The notes under the pieces are model-generated. The model was not told the origin of the DNA and searched no databases. It was given only the letters and a program-made list of their open reading frames with translations. The translations under genes were made by a program, and so were the position numbers. Below, piece by piece: positions 23,594-33,200 of a stretch of 36,325 bases of DNA; position 1 is the first letter of the stretch; every line of letters begins with the position of its first letter. Source of the stretch: JACMJP01 sp046160675 (GTDB taxonomy: Bacteria; Bacteroidota; Bacteroidia; Chitinophagales; BACL12); contig JBJXHH010000182.1 of assembly GCA_046160675.1 (NCBI GenBank), positions 1 through 36,325 on the forward strand, written 5' to 3'.

Positions 23594-23792
23594 AGGGGAA
23601 AATTTGGCAGTAGGCAGGATTTTCACACTAAGACACTGTGGCTAAAGGAAAGCAGTTTGCAAGACTAAAGCAGGGTAAGGGAGTTTATTCTGAAACTCAC
23701 CAGAAGTAGAAAATTTACAAGCAAAAGAAGAAACAAAATATTTGTTATTCTCAAATAATGTTAGTACATTTAATAAGCAATACTTCTTGATT

Positions 23793-24731
23793 ATGAAAAT
23801 ACGTTTATCTATTCTCCTTTCTTCTTCGCTGGTTTTTATTGGACAGGATGTGTGCGGGCAGACGAATGAGTTTGCTCCGGTGGGGGCTAAGTGGTGGTAT
23901 AGTTATTATGATTTAGATTCCTATTATTACATAGAATCCATAAAGGACACAGTTTATATGGGAAAGAATTGTAGAGAAATTATAAGTAAGATCGTTTATA
24001 ACACATATGAAGATTCCATAGCAAGAACTTTTATTTATATCAATGGTGATACCGTTTTTTATGCGGTTGATACCTTTTACGGTTGGCCGGAATTACCTCC
24101 CGCAGATACCAACTTTCATATACTGTATAATTTTGGAGCATCGGTAGATGATACCTGGGATATTTACCCGGGCGATTATATACAATATCCTTTTGTTTGT
24201 GAAGATGATTCTGGCGATTATGTGCAGGTTGATTCTGTATATATTGAAAATATTGCAGGATTTGATTTGAAGAAAATAGTTTTTCATGAAGTAAATTCGT
24301 TTCAGGCTGACATATGGACTTTTCATGGAAGTGTGTATGAGATATTCGGAAAATTAAACGGATATATGTTCCCTCTATCTTCAGGATGTGCAACAGAGTT
24401 AAAATTTCCATCAGGTTTGCGTTGTTATGAGGATGATAGCATAGGCTTAATTTCATTTGTGAGTTATGACTGCGATTACAGGTTAGCTCTTGAAGAATCC
24501 TCCAATCAATTTCATATATTTCCTAACCCGGCAGAATCTTTTATCAATATTCACTCATCGCATATATGGAACAAAGTGAGCGTTATAAATCAAACTGGAC
24601 AGATCATGAATATACAATCATTGCTTGTTAAGGAAGCGATATTGGATGTTTCATTTCTCCCGATCGGAATGTACTTTTTAAAAATCGAAGTGGAAAATAA
24701 AATATTTTATTCCGCATTTATAAAAATCTAA
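23793..24731 (+). CDS. T9SS type A cargo protein of unknown function
   Basis: A 312-aa secreted protein. The ATG at 23793 begins a signal peptide (MKIRLSILLSSSLVFIGQDV, cleavage after CGQ); the open frame to 23742 would add 17 hydrophilic residues and is rejected. The mature part starts EFAPVGAKWWYSYYDLDSYYYIESIKDTVY, an opening common in Bacteroidetes T9SS proteins of unassigned function, and is rich in aromatic and acidic residues with Cys pairs. The C-terminal ~75 residues are a sorting domain: FHIFPNPAESFINI, VSVINQTGQIMNIQSL and LPIGMYFLKIEVENKIFYSAFIKI. No enzymatic motif is visible. It leads a run of same-strand cargo genes that share the same tail type, 46 bp before the next. Confidence 0.8.
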   Translation: MKIRLSILLSSSLVFIGQDVCGQTNEFAPVGAKWWYSYYDLDSYYYIESIKDTVYMGKNCREIISKIVYNTYEDSIARTFIYINGDTVFYAVDTFYGWPELPPADTNFHILYNFGASVDDTWDIYPGDYIQYPFVCEDDSGDYVQVDSVYIENIAGFDLKKIVFHEVNSFQADIWTFHGSVYEIFGKLNGYMFPLSSGCATELKFPSGLRCYEDDSIGLISFVSYDCDYRLALEESSNQFHIFPNPAESFINIHSSHIWNKVSVINQTGQIMNIQSLLVKEAILDVSFLPIGMYFLKIEVENKIFYSAFIKI

Positions 24732-24777
24732 CTTAAACTACAGGGCAGTATTTAAATAACCATAAAACCTAAGAGTT

Positions 24778-25275
24778 ATGAAACCCATTATTTTTTCATT
24801 TTTAATCGCTGTATTAATCACCAGTATGTGCAGATCGCAAACAGATTGTGATCTTACAATTAATTATGCAACTTCAGAAACATATCCGGAGCATATACCC
24901 ATTTATTATATTTATGTGAATGTGCATTTTATGCTTTTGGAAGATCCTGATAATCCAGGGAATTTCACGGAAATAAATGATGGTAAATATCCAACACCTG
25001 AGACATCTTATACAGGTTATAATTATGCAAATGACCTTATTGAATTAGCAAACTCTCATTTAGAAAATAATGAAGCGATGTTTCTTCCTTTGGGAAACAC
25101 TACACCCGTGCTTCAAATTAGGTACAGATATAAACTTGCGGGTGATGGTGATCCATCTATTTTAGGTGATGATGGTATCTATTTTCACCGGGATGATTGT
25201 AAATATTATTTTATATTGGGTAGTTCTCATAGTTTTTTGGTTCCTGAACCACCAATGGCTATGGAGTTAATATAA
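24778..25275 (+). CDS. N-terminal part of a frameshifted secreted metalloprotease
   Basis: 165 residues beginning with a signal peptide (MKPIIFSFLIAVLITSMC, cleavage near RSQ). The rest (IPIYYIYVNVHFMLLEDPDNPGNF, YANDLIELANSHLENNEAMFL, LQIRYRYKLAGDGDP) resembles the N-terminal region of M43/pappalysin-like metzincins, where a polypeptide strand 'IPVVVHVL' precedes the catalytic helix. After SHSFLVPEP this frame ends within nine residues at 25273-25275. The -1 frame is open from 25248 and continues without a gap as TTNGYGVNINNVLNIFIQENNSTYKP straight into the next gene's start. I therefore read the two as one gene of about 1,080 codons broken by a single-base change in 25245-25272. As annotated, this piece has no active site. 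Confidence 0.7.
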   Translation: MKPIIFSFLIAVLITSMCRSQTDCDLTINYATSETYPEHIPIYYIYVNVHFMLLEDPDNPGNFTEINDGKYPTPETSYTGYNYANDLIELANSHLENNEAMFLPLGNTTPVLQIRYRYKLAGDGDPSILGDDGIYFHRDDCKYYFILGSSHSFLVPEPPMAMELI

Positions 25276-28031
25276 ATAATGTATTAAATATTTTTATTCA
25301 GGAAAATAACAGCACTTATAAACCCATGTCAGGATATGCTAGCTTCCCTCCTTACGGAACGTTAGGAGTACCTTTTGTGATTTTTCAAAATTGCTGGTAT
25401 AATTACCTCTCAGGTGAGTTTCCGGTTGATGGATATTCTAAAGTATTAAATCATGAAATAGGACATGATTTAAATCTTCGCCATGCCTGGGATTCAGCTG
25501 CTGATAATGATTTTTGCGGTGATACACCTGATCATGTAGGGTGTTGGTCTCTATCAACTTCACCACCTTGTAATGACCCAAATAATATTTCAAATAATGT
25601 GATGGATTACAACGCATGGCAAACAGCCTTTACCCCTTGTCAAATTGGTAGGGCACAGTACCAAGTTATTAATGGAATTATAGCTCAGAATTATGTTGAG
25701 AAAGATTATTGTGAAATAGTTGACCCTGATCTGATGATAGATGATGCCGGTGAGAATATCTATTGGCAGTGCAGAAGATTCATGAAAGGTAATGTGATTG
25801 TTAAAACCGGAACTACACTCACAATCCAGTGTGAGGTGGGTATGCCGAATGATGCAAAAATTATAGTAGAAAGAGGCGCAAGGTTAGTCATTGATGGCGG
25901 CACTATTACTTCAAATTGCGGAGAACTCTGGCAGGGCATAGAAGTTTACGGAGCAGGAAATTTAGTAGCACACCCAACAAGAAATGAAATCATTTACGGC
26001 ACACATCCCATGACATCGGGCTCGCATGGCGTTGTATTCATACACAATGGCGCAACTATAGAATATGCTCGCAACGGTATTACAACCAGCAGGTACGATG
26101 ATTATTATAACACGGCATATTACGGCGGGGTGGTGCTTGCAGTAGGCAGCAATTTCATAAACAATAAACGCAGTGTAGAATTTATGGCTTACAATTATAA
26201 CAATATAATTGGCTCTGATGACAATATGTGTGAGTTCAATAATTGCACTTTCGATGTGAATGATGACTATATATGCAGTGAAGCATTTCAGTATCATGTA
26301 ACCATGTGGAATGTGCATGGAGTTGATTATTTAGGCTGTAAGTTTAAGAATACCAAGCCATGCGCATGGGCAAACGAACGAGGTATTTACAGTATAGATG
26401 CAACATATAAAGTTGCAAATATCCCCTGCCCTTTGCCCCCTGACCCCTGCCCTGCAGGCTTACCTATTGCAAGCAGTTTTGAAGGAAACTTTTCAAGGGG
26501 TATTCATGCTGCTAACACAGTGTATCTGCCGAGAGACATAGAAGTGAATGGGGTTGATTTTTTGCAATCCAGCAGGGGCATCCTTTTATCCGGCGTAAAA
26601 AATTCACTCATTATCAATAATAACTTTGAAGTACTTGATGCTTCTTCATTTAATTGCTATGGTATTTATCTTGAAGGCTGCGAAAACTACCAGGTTGAAA
26701 ACAACGACTTTACAACATGGGGGGCATATGACGAAAACGCCCCCTACAATGCAGGAATTTATGCAGCAAATAACTCCAACGCTGTAACTGAGATTTACAG
26801 AAATTTCTTTGTTGAGCTTGAAGCTGGCATAAGAGTGCAGACCAATAACTCAAAACTCCAGTTAAAATGCAACACTACCAGTCAGATAATCAGACGTCAT
26901 GATTTTTATGTAACAAATACGGGACTTTTGGGAACACAGGGGAAATGTTTGACAGGAGGGGGTTGGAGCGATGAAGATAAAATGCGGGCACCTGCCGGTA
27001 ACATCTTCAGTCATGATTGTTATGGCACAGAAGGGGATTTTAAAATATTTTCCGGGCATCCTGAGTTAAAATATAAGCATCACACAGGTACTCCCTACAC
27101 TCCTCAGTGTTATACTACAGGAACAACTTTTATAACTCTTTATGATTGCGGGGAGAATCCTGCTGAAAGTGAAATTGACCCCTGCCCTTCACAATTACCC
27201 GGCGGAGGTGGTGGTGGATTCATGATGGCGGGAGGCGGTTCAGGTGCAGCAATGGAAGCTGAGTTGGAAAACCTGAAAATCGCAATAGAAAATTTAGAAG
27301 CTGCATTCAATGCAGAAGGAATAGATGCCGCTACTTCAGAAGACCTTGCTTACTTACAAGAAGAAAAAGAAATGTTACTGGAAGATTTAGTAAATGTTTA
27401 TGTACAGGAAGGAAATGCAGAGGCGGCAATTGCTGTACTTGAAAATGAAGATGACGTAAGCTGGGCAAAACAAAGGATAGTAGAAGTGCATACAACGGCA
27501 AGAAACTATGAACAGGCAAAAGAAGCATTACCTGCTGTAAGTACAGGCGATGTTGCAGGCGCTGATTTTACAGCTTTATATTCTGTGCTTCTTGCTATGT
27601 ATTCTGACGGCAGAAATATCCTCACCTTAAAAGAGGAGGAAATAAAAAGCCTGCAAAACGTTGCAGGGAAACAAAGCCTTTCGGGAGTAGCTGCAGAAAA
27701 TATCCTTGAATTTGTAACAGGAGAAGATTATGAAGAAGTGTTTGACCCTGAAGAGGAAGACGAAAAGTACAGGTTAGCTGCAAATGAAACTTTTGTTTCC
27801 ATCTACCCCAACCCTGCAGGCAATGAACTTTTCATTGAACTTACAAACAAGTCAGCAGGGGAAGATTATACATTTGAACTCTATTCGCTTACAGGGCAAC
27901 GCATGTTGAAAAATACATTAACGAATGATGTTAATGTGATAAATCTTAAAAATTTGCCATACGGTTTTTACCTTGTTAAAGTCAGGGAAACCGGTTTTCT
28001 ACTTACAACTGAAAAAGTAATAAAAGAATAA
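25248..28031 (+). CDS. C-terminal part of the frameshifted metzincin: protease, beta-helix, coiled coil, T9SS domain
   Basis: From the first ATG (25326) this is 901 aa, but the frame is open from 25248. Residues 43-53 (counted from 25326) are HEIGHDLNLRH, the metzincin zinc site HExxHxxxxxH with Asn in place of the usual Gly. It is followed by CGDTPDHVGCW and the Met-turn NVMDY at 91-95, as in M43 pappalysin-like proteases. Residues about 150-560 form a right-handed beta-helix-like region (VIVKTGTTLTIQCEV, ARLVIDGGTITSNCGELWQGIEVYGAG, repeated GIY/NN..F patterns). A Gly-rich linker (about 626-645) leads to a helical, acidic segment to about 790. Residues about 824-901 are a T9SS type A tail (YPNPAGNELFIEL). 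The fragment lacks its own signal peptide, so without the frameshift being bypassed it would not be exported. Confidence 0.8.
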   Translation, partial: TTNGYGVNINNVLNIFIQENNSTYKPMSGYASFPPYGTLGVPFVIFQNCWYNYLSGEFPVDGYSKVLNHEIGHDLNLRHAWDSAADNDFCGDTPDHVGCWSLSTSPPCNDPNNISNNVMDYNAWQTAFTPCQIGRAQYQVINGIIAQNYVEKDYCEIVDPDLMIDDAGENIYWQCRRFMKGNVIVKTGTTLTIQCEVGMPNDAKIIVERGARLVIDGGTITSNCGELWQGIEVYGAGNLVAHPTRNEIIYGTHPMTSGSHGVVFIHNGATIEYARNGITTSRYDDYYNTAYYGGVVLAVGSNFINNKRSVEFMAYNYNNIIGSDDNMCEFNNCTFDVNDDYICSEAFQYHVTMWNVHGVDYLGCKFKNTKPCAWANERGIYSIDATYKVANIPCPLPPDPCPAGLPIASSFEGNFSRGIHAANTVYLPRDIEVNGVDFLQSSRGILLSGVKNSLIINNNFEVLDASSFNCYGIYLEGCENYQVENNDFTTWGAYDENAPYNAGIYAANNSNAVTEIYRNFFVELEAGIRVQTNNSKLQLKCNTTSQIIRRHDFYVTNTGLLGTQGKCLTGGGWSDEDKMRAPAGNIFSHDCYGTEGDFKIFSGHPELKYKHHTGTPYTPQCYTTGTTFITLYDCGENPAESEIDPCPSQLPGGGGGGFMMAGGGSGAAMEAELENLKIAIENLEAAFNAEGIDAATSEDLAYLQEEKEMLLEDLVNVYVQEGNAEAAIAVLENEDDVSWAKQRIVEVHTTARNYEQAKEALPAVSTGDVAGADFTALYSVLLAMYSDGRNILTLKEEEIKSLQNVAGKQSLSGVAAENILEFVTGEDYEEVFDPEEEDEKYRLAANETFVSIYPNPAGNELFIELTNKSAGEDYTFELYSLTGQRMLKNTLTNDVNVINLKNLPYGFYLVKVRETGFLLTTEKVIKE

Positions 28032-28032
28032 G

Positions 28033-29511
28033 ATGAGATTAAATTTGTTGAGCAGATATTTTGTATCTGCTCTTTTTTCATTTACATATAGTAACCTGTT
28101 ATCGCAAATAACATTTAATAAAACGATTGATTTTGCGAATGGGAATGAATTCAGTTCATCTGTGGTAGTAGTTGAAGAGGGTTATGTTCTAACGGGAAAT
28201 GGATGGGGATATGAGGCTGGGAATTATTTTGATGAAAAATTCAAATATTGCAAAATCAATGAAGCAGGAGATGTTGTTTGGAAGCGGTTTTTAGGCGATA
28301 GCATGATATCTATTTATTCCGGAAATGAATGTATTCAAACTTTTGACGGAAATCTCGTATTGAGTTCAGGCATACAGTATAATGATGATTTTGATGCAGA
28401 TGTCTTCTTAGTAAAGTTTGTTCCGGAAACAGGAGATACTTTGTTTTTTCGTATCTATGAAACTGAGAGTTTTCAGTTTGGCGAAGCTGTTCAACAATAT
28501 AGTGATGGAAATTTACTCATTAATATGTATGACGAAGATTACCCCACAACATTGATGAAAACAAATGCAACAGGAGATATAATCTGGCAGGAGTTTTTTG
28601 GGGTTTCAAATGAGGGGACTTCAAGTATAATAAAACTTATTGAAGATACACTTACATTATTAACTTATTTTGGTTCATGCGAACCTTTGGGGTTTAAATG
28701 GCGCACGATTGACTCGTCAGGCAATGTATTATTTGAAGAGTTTTTTGAAGGAGAATGTACAGCGTTTGGCATGAAATCAATTGGAGGAGGAATTATAGGT
28801 GCTGCAGTTGACTATCCTGATAATCCTTATATAACATACATTTACAGGGCAAACAATGTAGGAGAATTTTTATGGAAATATTATTCAAGTTGGGATTTAG
28901 ATACTTTATATGATTTCGGTTTACAAATTTTTCTTCACGAGGAACTGCCAAATGGTGATATGATTATAGCGGGCCAATATGCAACAAACCCCATAGGTTC
29001 TTACAAGGGTTTTGTAAGTAAAATAAATGCAGAAGGTGACCCGTATTGGGAGAGGGCATACACATCTAATGGAGACCCTTATGGTGAAAACCGGATACTT
29101 GATGTTGCATTAACCTCTGATAGTGGGTTTATTCTGGCGGGTGGCGCATATAGCGATATCATTGAAGACACTCAAAACTTCTGGGTATTAAAACTTGACA
29201 GCATGGGTTGCTTAACTCCCGGTTGTGATACTTTAGATGATGCTGTGTTTGAATTGCCGTTTAATGATGAAGTAGTTTTATTCCCTAACCCTGCACATGA
29301 TTATTTTGTGCTGCAAAGCGGGGAGGTATTTACAGAAGATATAGATGTTCACATACTGAATACTGCTGGGCAGATACTACAAAAAACAAAAGCCGCAAAA
29401 GGTTCAAGTTCCCTCTACATAAAAACAGAAAACTACCCGCCGGGTTTTTATTTTGTAAAAATGATAGATGCGCACAAGCGGGTGCTGGTGAAGAAGGTGG
29501 TGATTGAATAA
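28033..29511 (+). CDS. T9SS type A cargo protein with degenerate propeller-type repeats
   Basis: A 492-aa secreted protein whose ATG lies 1 bp after the preceding stop, so it is cotranscribed. Residues 1-24 are a signal peptide (MRLNLLSRYFVSALFSFTYS, cleavage near LLSQ). The body repeats a looser version of the propeller unit in the 865-aa protein at 3.6-6.2 kb: KINEAGDVVWKRFLGDS, MKTNATGDIIWQEFFGVS, YRANNVGEFLWKYYSS, KINAEGDPYWERAY and SDSGFILAGGAYSDIIEDTQNFWVLKLDSMG. This supports about six or seven blades. The tail VVLFPNPAHDYFVLQSG ... ILNTAGQILQK ... PGFYFVKMIDAHKRVLVKKVVIE is a type A sorting domain. No catalytic motif is visible; adhesion or binding is a guess. Confidence 0.82.
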   Translation: MRLNLLSRYFVSALFSFTYSNLLSQITFNKTIDFANGNEFSSSVVVVEEGYVLTGNGWGYEAGNYFDEKFKYCKINEAGDVVWKRFLGDSMISIYSGNECIQTFDGNLVLSSGIQYNDDFDADVFLVKFVPETGDTLFFRIYETESFQFGEAVQQYSDGNLLINMYDEDYPTTLMKTNATGDIIWQEFFGVSNEGTSSIIKLIEDTLTLLTYFGSCEPLGFKWRTIDSSGNVLFEEFFEGECTAFGMKSIGGGIIGAAVDYPDNPYITYIYRANNVGEFLWKYYSSWDLDTLYDFGLQIFLHEELPNGDMIIAGQYATNPIGSYKGFVSKINAEGDPYWERAYTSNGDPYGENRILDVALTSDSGFILAGGAYSDIIEDTQNFWVLKLDSMGCLTPGCDTLDDAVFELPFNDEVVLFPNPAHDYFVLQSGEVFTEDIDVHILNTAGQILQKTKAAKGSSSLYIKTENYPPGFYFVKMIDAHKRVLVKKVVIE

Positions 29512-29513
29512 AA

Positions 29514-29613
29514 GGCATCCCCCTAACCCCCTTTATAAGGGGGAACTGGTATCCCTTAATCTCTTGATAAGGGGGAAGAAAGTCATCCACTTAACCCCTT
29601 TATATAGGGAAAA
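29514..29613. repeat. Three tandem 33-34 bp palindromic repeats
   Basis: Three abutting units: 29514-29547, 29548-29580 and 29581-29613. Each has the plan (g/a)g(c/t)ATCC..CTTAAC-CCCTTTATAAGGGGGAA, i.e. C-rich arm, TTATAA-type centre, G-rich arm. Unit 1 is an almost perfect palindrome (CCCCCTTTATAAGGGGG); units 2 and 3 have decayed arms. They start 2 bp after a stop codon in a convergent gap and are probably a dispersed intergenic element, possibly acting as bidirectional terminators. Confidence 0.7.
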
Positions 29614-29644
29614 ATGCGACAAAAAACTAAGGAGGTTTTTGCAC

Positions 29645-29740
29645 CCAATTGCAGTGGAAAGCCCGCAGAGGCTTCTGTGCCTTGTCTTTGCGGCGGACTT
29701 GTAACGGAAAGCGGGAACAGGCGAACAGAAGAAGGTTAAC
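29645..29740. repeat. Candidate dispersed repeat (paired GGAAAGC motifs)
   Basis: Two related motifs in the same orientation, CCAATTGCAGTGGAAAGC (29645-29662) and CGGACTTGTAACGGAAAGC (29694-29712), flank a GC-rich stretch with CCCGCAGAGGC and GCGGCGGAC. GC content is clearly above the surroundings. It looks like a second intergenic repeat class next to the tandem palindromes; no coding function is supported. Confidence 0.35.
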
Positions 29741-29786
29741 CCAAGTGCCTAAATTATTTTTTTCTTGTTCAGCTATAGCATGTTTG

Positions 29787-30122
29787 CTATTTCTTCACAA
29801 TCACAAACACATCTTCGTTGGGTTTTTTCATGTAGTATTTCTCCCGGGCGAATTTTTCGATGGCGGCGGGGTTGCTGGTAAGCTGATGGAGTTGTTGCTG
29901 CAAATGTTTTGTTTCTGTGTCGTAAAATTCTTTTTGCCTCTGCGCCCTGTGGAGGCTGGTGTACCTGTTCAGTTGTACAAAAAAATTATTCTGATCGAAG
30001 AACAACATCCAGGCAAGGAAGATGAAGAAAGTGAATACGAATTTATTGCGGAAGAATTTCGGAACGTTCCACCGTTTGATGCGTTCTCTTATTTTTTTTA
30101 CTGTGAGCATTTCTATCCTCAA
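29787..30122 (-). CDS. FtsB/DivIC-family septum formation initiator
   Basis: A 111-aa single-span division protein that links late divisome components at the septum. A basic cytoplasmic N-terminus (KKIRERIKRWNVPKFFRNK) precedes one membrane span (FVFTFFIFLAWMLFF, residues about 28-42). A periplasmic coiled coil (residues about 50-85, HRAQRQKEFYDTETKHLQQQLHQL) follows, and the conserved end is SNPAAIEKFAREKYYMKKPNEDVFVIV, with the 'E.iAREkyymkk..E.vf.i' pattern specific to this family. The start may be at 30122 or at Met5 (30110). In many Bacteroidetes this gene directly follows eno; here a 3.8-kb T9SS gene lies between them on the same strand. Confidence 0.92.
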   Translation of the reverse strand: MRIEMLTVKKIRERIKRWNVPKFFRNKFVFTFFIFLAWMLFFDQNNFFVQLNRYTSLHRAQRQKEFYDTETKHLQQQLHQLTSNPAAIEKFAREKYYMKKPNEDVFVIVKK

Positions 30123-30206
30123 AAATATTTACTATAACAGTACTCATAACGCAACAAAGGCAGAAGAAAGTGTGCATAGAAAAAAAACTGGACAGTTAGC
30201 CTCAAC

Positions 30207-30236
30207 AAAAAAGGCTGCATGATAAGCAGCCTTTTT
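30207..30236 (-). terminator. Intrinsic terminator after the G8-domain gene
   Basis: GGCTGC (30213-30218) and GCAGCC (30226-30231) form a perfect GC-rich stem with a 7-nt loop, flanked by A-run and T-run on both sides. It therefore works in either direction. It lies just beyond the stop of the minus-strand 1254-aa gene and separates it from the FtsB/DivIC gene, which must use its own promoter. Confidence 0.85.
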
Positions 30237-30259
30237 CACAACATCAATATTGAAAGAGG

Positions 30260-33200
30260 TTACTCAATCAATAACTTCTGGCTTTGCAAACTTCCGTTTG
30301 CGCAGCGAATTTCCAGTATGTAAGCCCCGGCCGGGATATTCGATATATTCAATTGCAGGTCAGTTATTCCTGGCTGGAGGTTGATTTCTTTTGAAAGAAT
30401 AATCCTTCCTGTAAGGTCAGTTATGCGCAAGGTGGCATTCCCTGCATAGCCTTCAACGGCAATAGTGATGGCATCACTTGCAGGATTGGGATAGATTGAC
30501 AGGTTGATGGCTGTTTCATCGCCGGGCACTTCACCTTCTTTCAATGGCAGGGTAACAAATGTGTAAGTGTTTGTATAATTCTTCCATCCTTCACTGCATT
30601 CTGATCGAACCTTCCACTGGTAAGTAGAGTTTGCAATGAGCCCGGTAACTGTTATAACAGGAATGGTGGTGTTGACTGTTGTCCAGGCGGAGGTGCCGCT
30701 TTTGCGGTACTGCACTTTGTAGCTTATAGCTCCCGAAACCTGGTTCCAACTGAGGGTAGCAGAGTTGCTGGTAATTAGTGTTGCATAGGTTTGTGTTGGA
30801 GAGGTACATTCGCTGCCGCTTACAGGGGTTATGAATTTTCTGAGTGCTGAGTAAGTTGTCCATGCACCATCACAATATGCCCTTACTTTCCAGTTATAAG
30901 TAGTATTGGGTATAAGGTCTGAAAATTCTTTTATAGTATTGTTTATTGAGTAAGTAGTCCAGCTTCCGCCATTTGGTTTTATCTGTATTTCGTAAGAGGA
31001 AGCTCCTACGTTTTCCCAGATGAGGTTTACATGTGTTGAGGTAAGTTGTGATTCAAAATTATCAACCGGCACCTGGCACACACAAGGCAGGCACACATTA
31101 TCAACTCCCTGCTCATCGCTCTGTGAAGTCTTAAGCCCGTAAGAGTAAAATGTAACTACTATGAACTTGTAACCACTACCAAAATTAAGGTTCCGTGTGA
31201 AGGTAGTCCAGTCGAAATCACTCAGCCCGAATTCTTCACTCAACAGAATTGCTTTACTGAATTCTGTGTCATTATTTAACCATTTGGCAATACCATTGAA
31301 ATTGAAAATATCATCATTTTTAAACTCTCCATTTACACCTATCACTTCCACCCGCATATTATTTCCACCGGCGCCATCACCCAGGTTTTTTAATTGGAAA
31401 GAAAAATCAACTGTTCCCTGCAGAGCATAATCATTCTGAATAACCTGCAGAAGCGGCTTATTTGTGCTTACGCTTTTTATAATTTTAGCCTTGCCATCTG
31501 TTATAGACCATTCATCGTTCTTATACCATCCCGCATTTACAAATACATCTGTGCTGTTTATACTTGAAGTAGTGAGTAACGGACTTGTTTCAAAACCGGG
31601 GCTGATGATATGATTTTTATAGGCTACATCATTTACTACTACGTTTTTTGTCATCGTATTAGTTTGCCCCTGGCAATCATACACTGTAAGTGTTGCTGAA
31701 TAAGTACCGGCTGAAGTATAATGATGAATCACATCTCTGCCATAACCCTGGCTTCCATCGCCAAAATCCCAACTATATGCCACAATGCCGTTTCCACTTT
31801 CAGAGGTTTGAGGGTCAGGGTCGCTTGATAAAACCCCATCAAAAAGTACCGATGTACCGCCTTTTGAAATGTAAGTAAAGTCTGCAACAGGCGGAGTACT
31901 GGCAGTAAGCGGTGTGAAAACTGGTGAATCGGTTATTTCAAAGTACTTGGGAAATTCGTAAAAATCCGGAGTATAATCATAATCTAAACCCTTTTCAGGA
32001 TAAAGATTATAATAGTTATTTTCATACACCCCGCCGTCAATTTTTGAAGTTCGGTAATTATATTCTTCATCATCCCCCGAAACTGAATAATCTGTGCGGA
32101 AAGCCACCATTGCCTTGCGCCATCCTTTAACCGTACAATCTTCAAATACAAACTGTCCGCTTACAATACTTGCTGTAACTGCAAGTCCGTCATCTTCGGT
32201 AGTGGTAACCCAGTCTTCATCATCAAAATGATTTTCCAAGTCTCCCAGAATGTAACCATTTTTAAAATATACCTGTGATGAATATGTTACATCTAATCCT
32301 TTCTCCAATAGATTCCAAAATTTGAAATTTGAAACTTCACTGAGTTCATTATGTGAATACAACGCATACGTTGCATCTGAAAAATCACCTATGTTATCAG
32401 CATTGTACATGTAGGTCCAGAAAGCCATTGCCTGAACTGTGTTATACACTACAGAGTTGTTATTCTTCCGCAAGGGAAGTATATAAGTATAAATTGAATC
32501 GTCTCCGCCTGCAATTGCGGGGTTCAGAATTGTTGAAACTGGAACCTTTACTTTCTCATCAAGAGTGAAATCATCATCGTCAGCAAATATGTGAAAGCCT
32601 GTTCCCATGCAGGATGCTGCAATATTCCCTTCACATTCAACATTCACACCATGTAACCAAAAACCATCACCTTCATACCCAAGATCAAAATTCGCAGTTC
32701 GCAGAGGCCTGCTAAACTGCGGGGAGGTAGGATCATACAGATCATTTCCGGTACCTTTTAATGCAAGATTATTTATAAATGACCCTAACTCATTCCCTGC
32801 TTCGGTAACATAGGCAGCGCCAACAAAATCGTACACAATGTTTTCATCTGCTACTACGTTACTCGAATGATTTACAATGCCCCAGCCGGGCGTTCCATGT
32901 ACAACACATCCCTGTAAGTTCACGGGGTCAATAGTGTTTTGATTTGTGCCAGCCCTATGTACATGCAAAGCATATCTTCCTCTTGGATTTTCGTCTCCAC
33001 CCAATAAAACGCCAAGTGAATCCACTATCGGGTCAGAGGCAAAATTTAGTTTATCTGTTCTGCCCATGCCTATGAAGGATGCATACGCTATATTTTGATT
33101 AGCATTGTGCATAAGCATGATATGCGCCCGCTGGGAAAGCGGAATGGTTTGCCAGTTCTCTGTTTCGAAAATTACATTTCTTGTCAGGTTGGCTACATGA

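Noticed and set aside
23681..23698. Terminator in the gap before the T9SS cluster
   Set aside because: A 6-bp GAGTTT/AAACTC stem without a T-run and with no gene ending upstream on that strand.
25230..25275. Programmed -1 ribosomal frameshift in the metzincin gene
   Set aside because: No X-XXY-YYZ slippery heptamer lies in frame in the allowed interval (25245-25272) and no strong downstream hairpin is seen; mutation or sequencing error is simpler.
29514..29613. Possible CRISPR array from regularly spaced repeats
   Set aside because: The three units abut with no spacers, are degenerate, and no cas gene is nearby.
29649..30137. 162-codon plus-strand frame spanning the repeat region and the FtsB/DivIC gene
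   Set aside because: It runs antisense through a clear FtsB/DivIC gene and through repeat DNA; no homology pattern seen.
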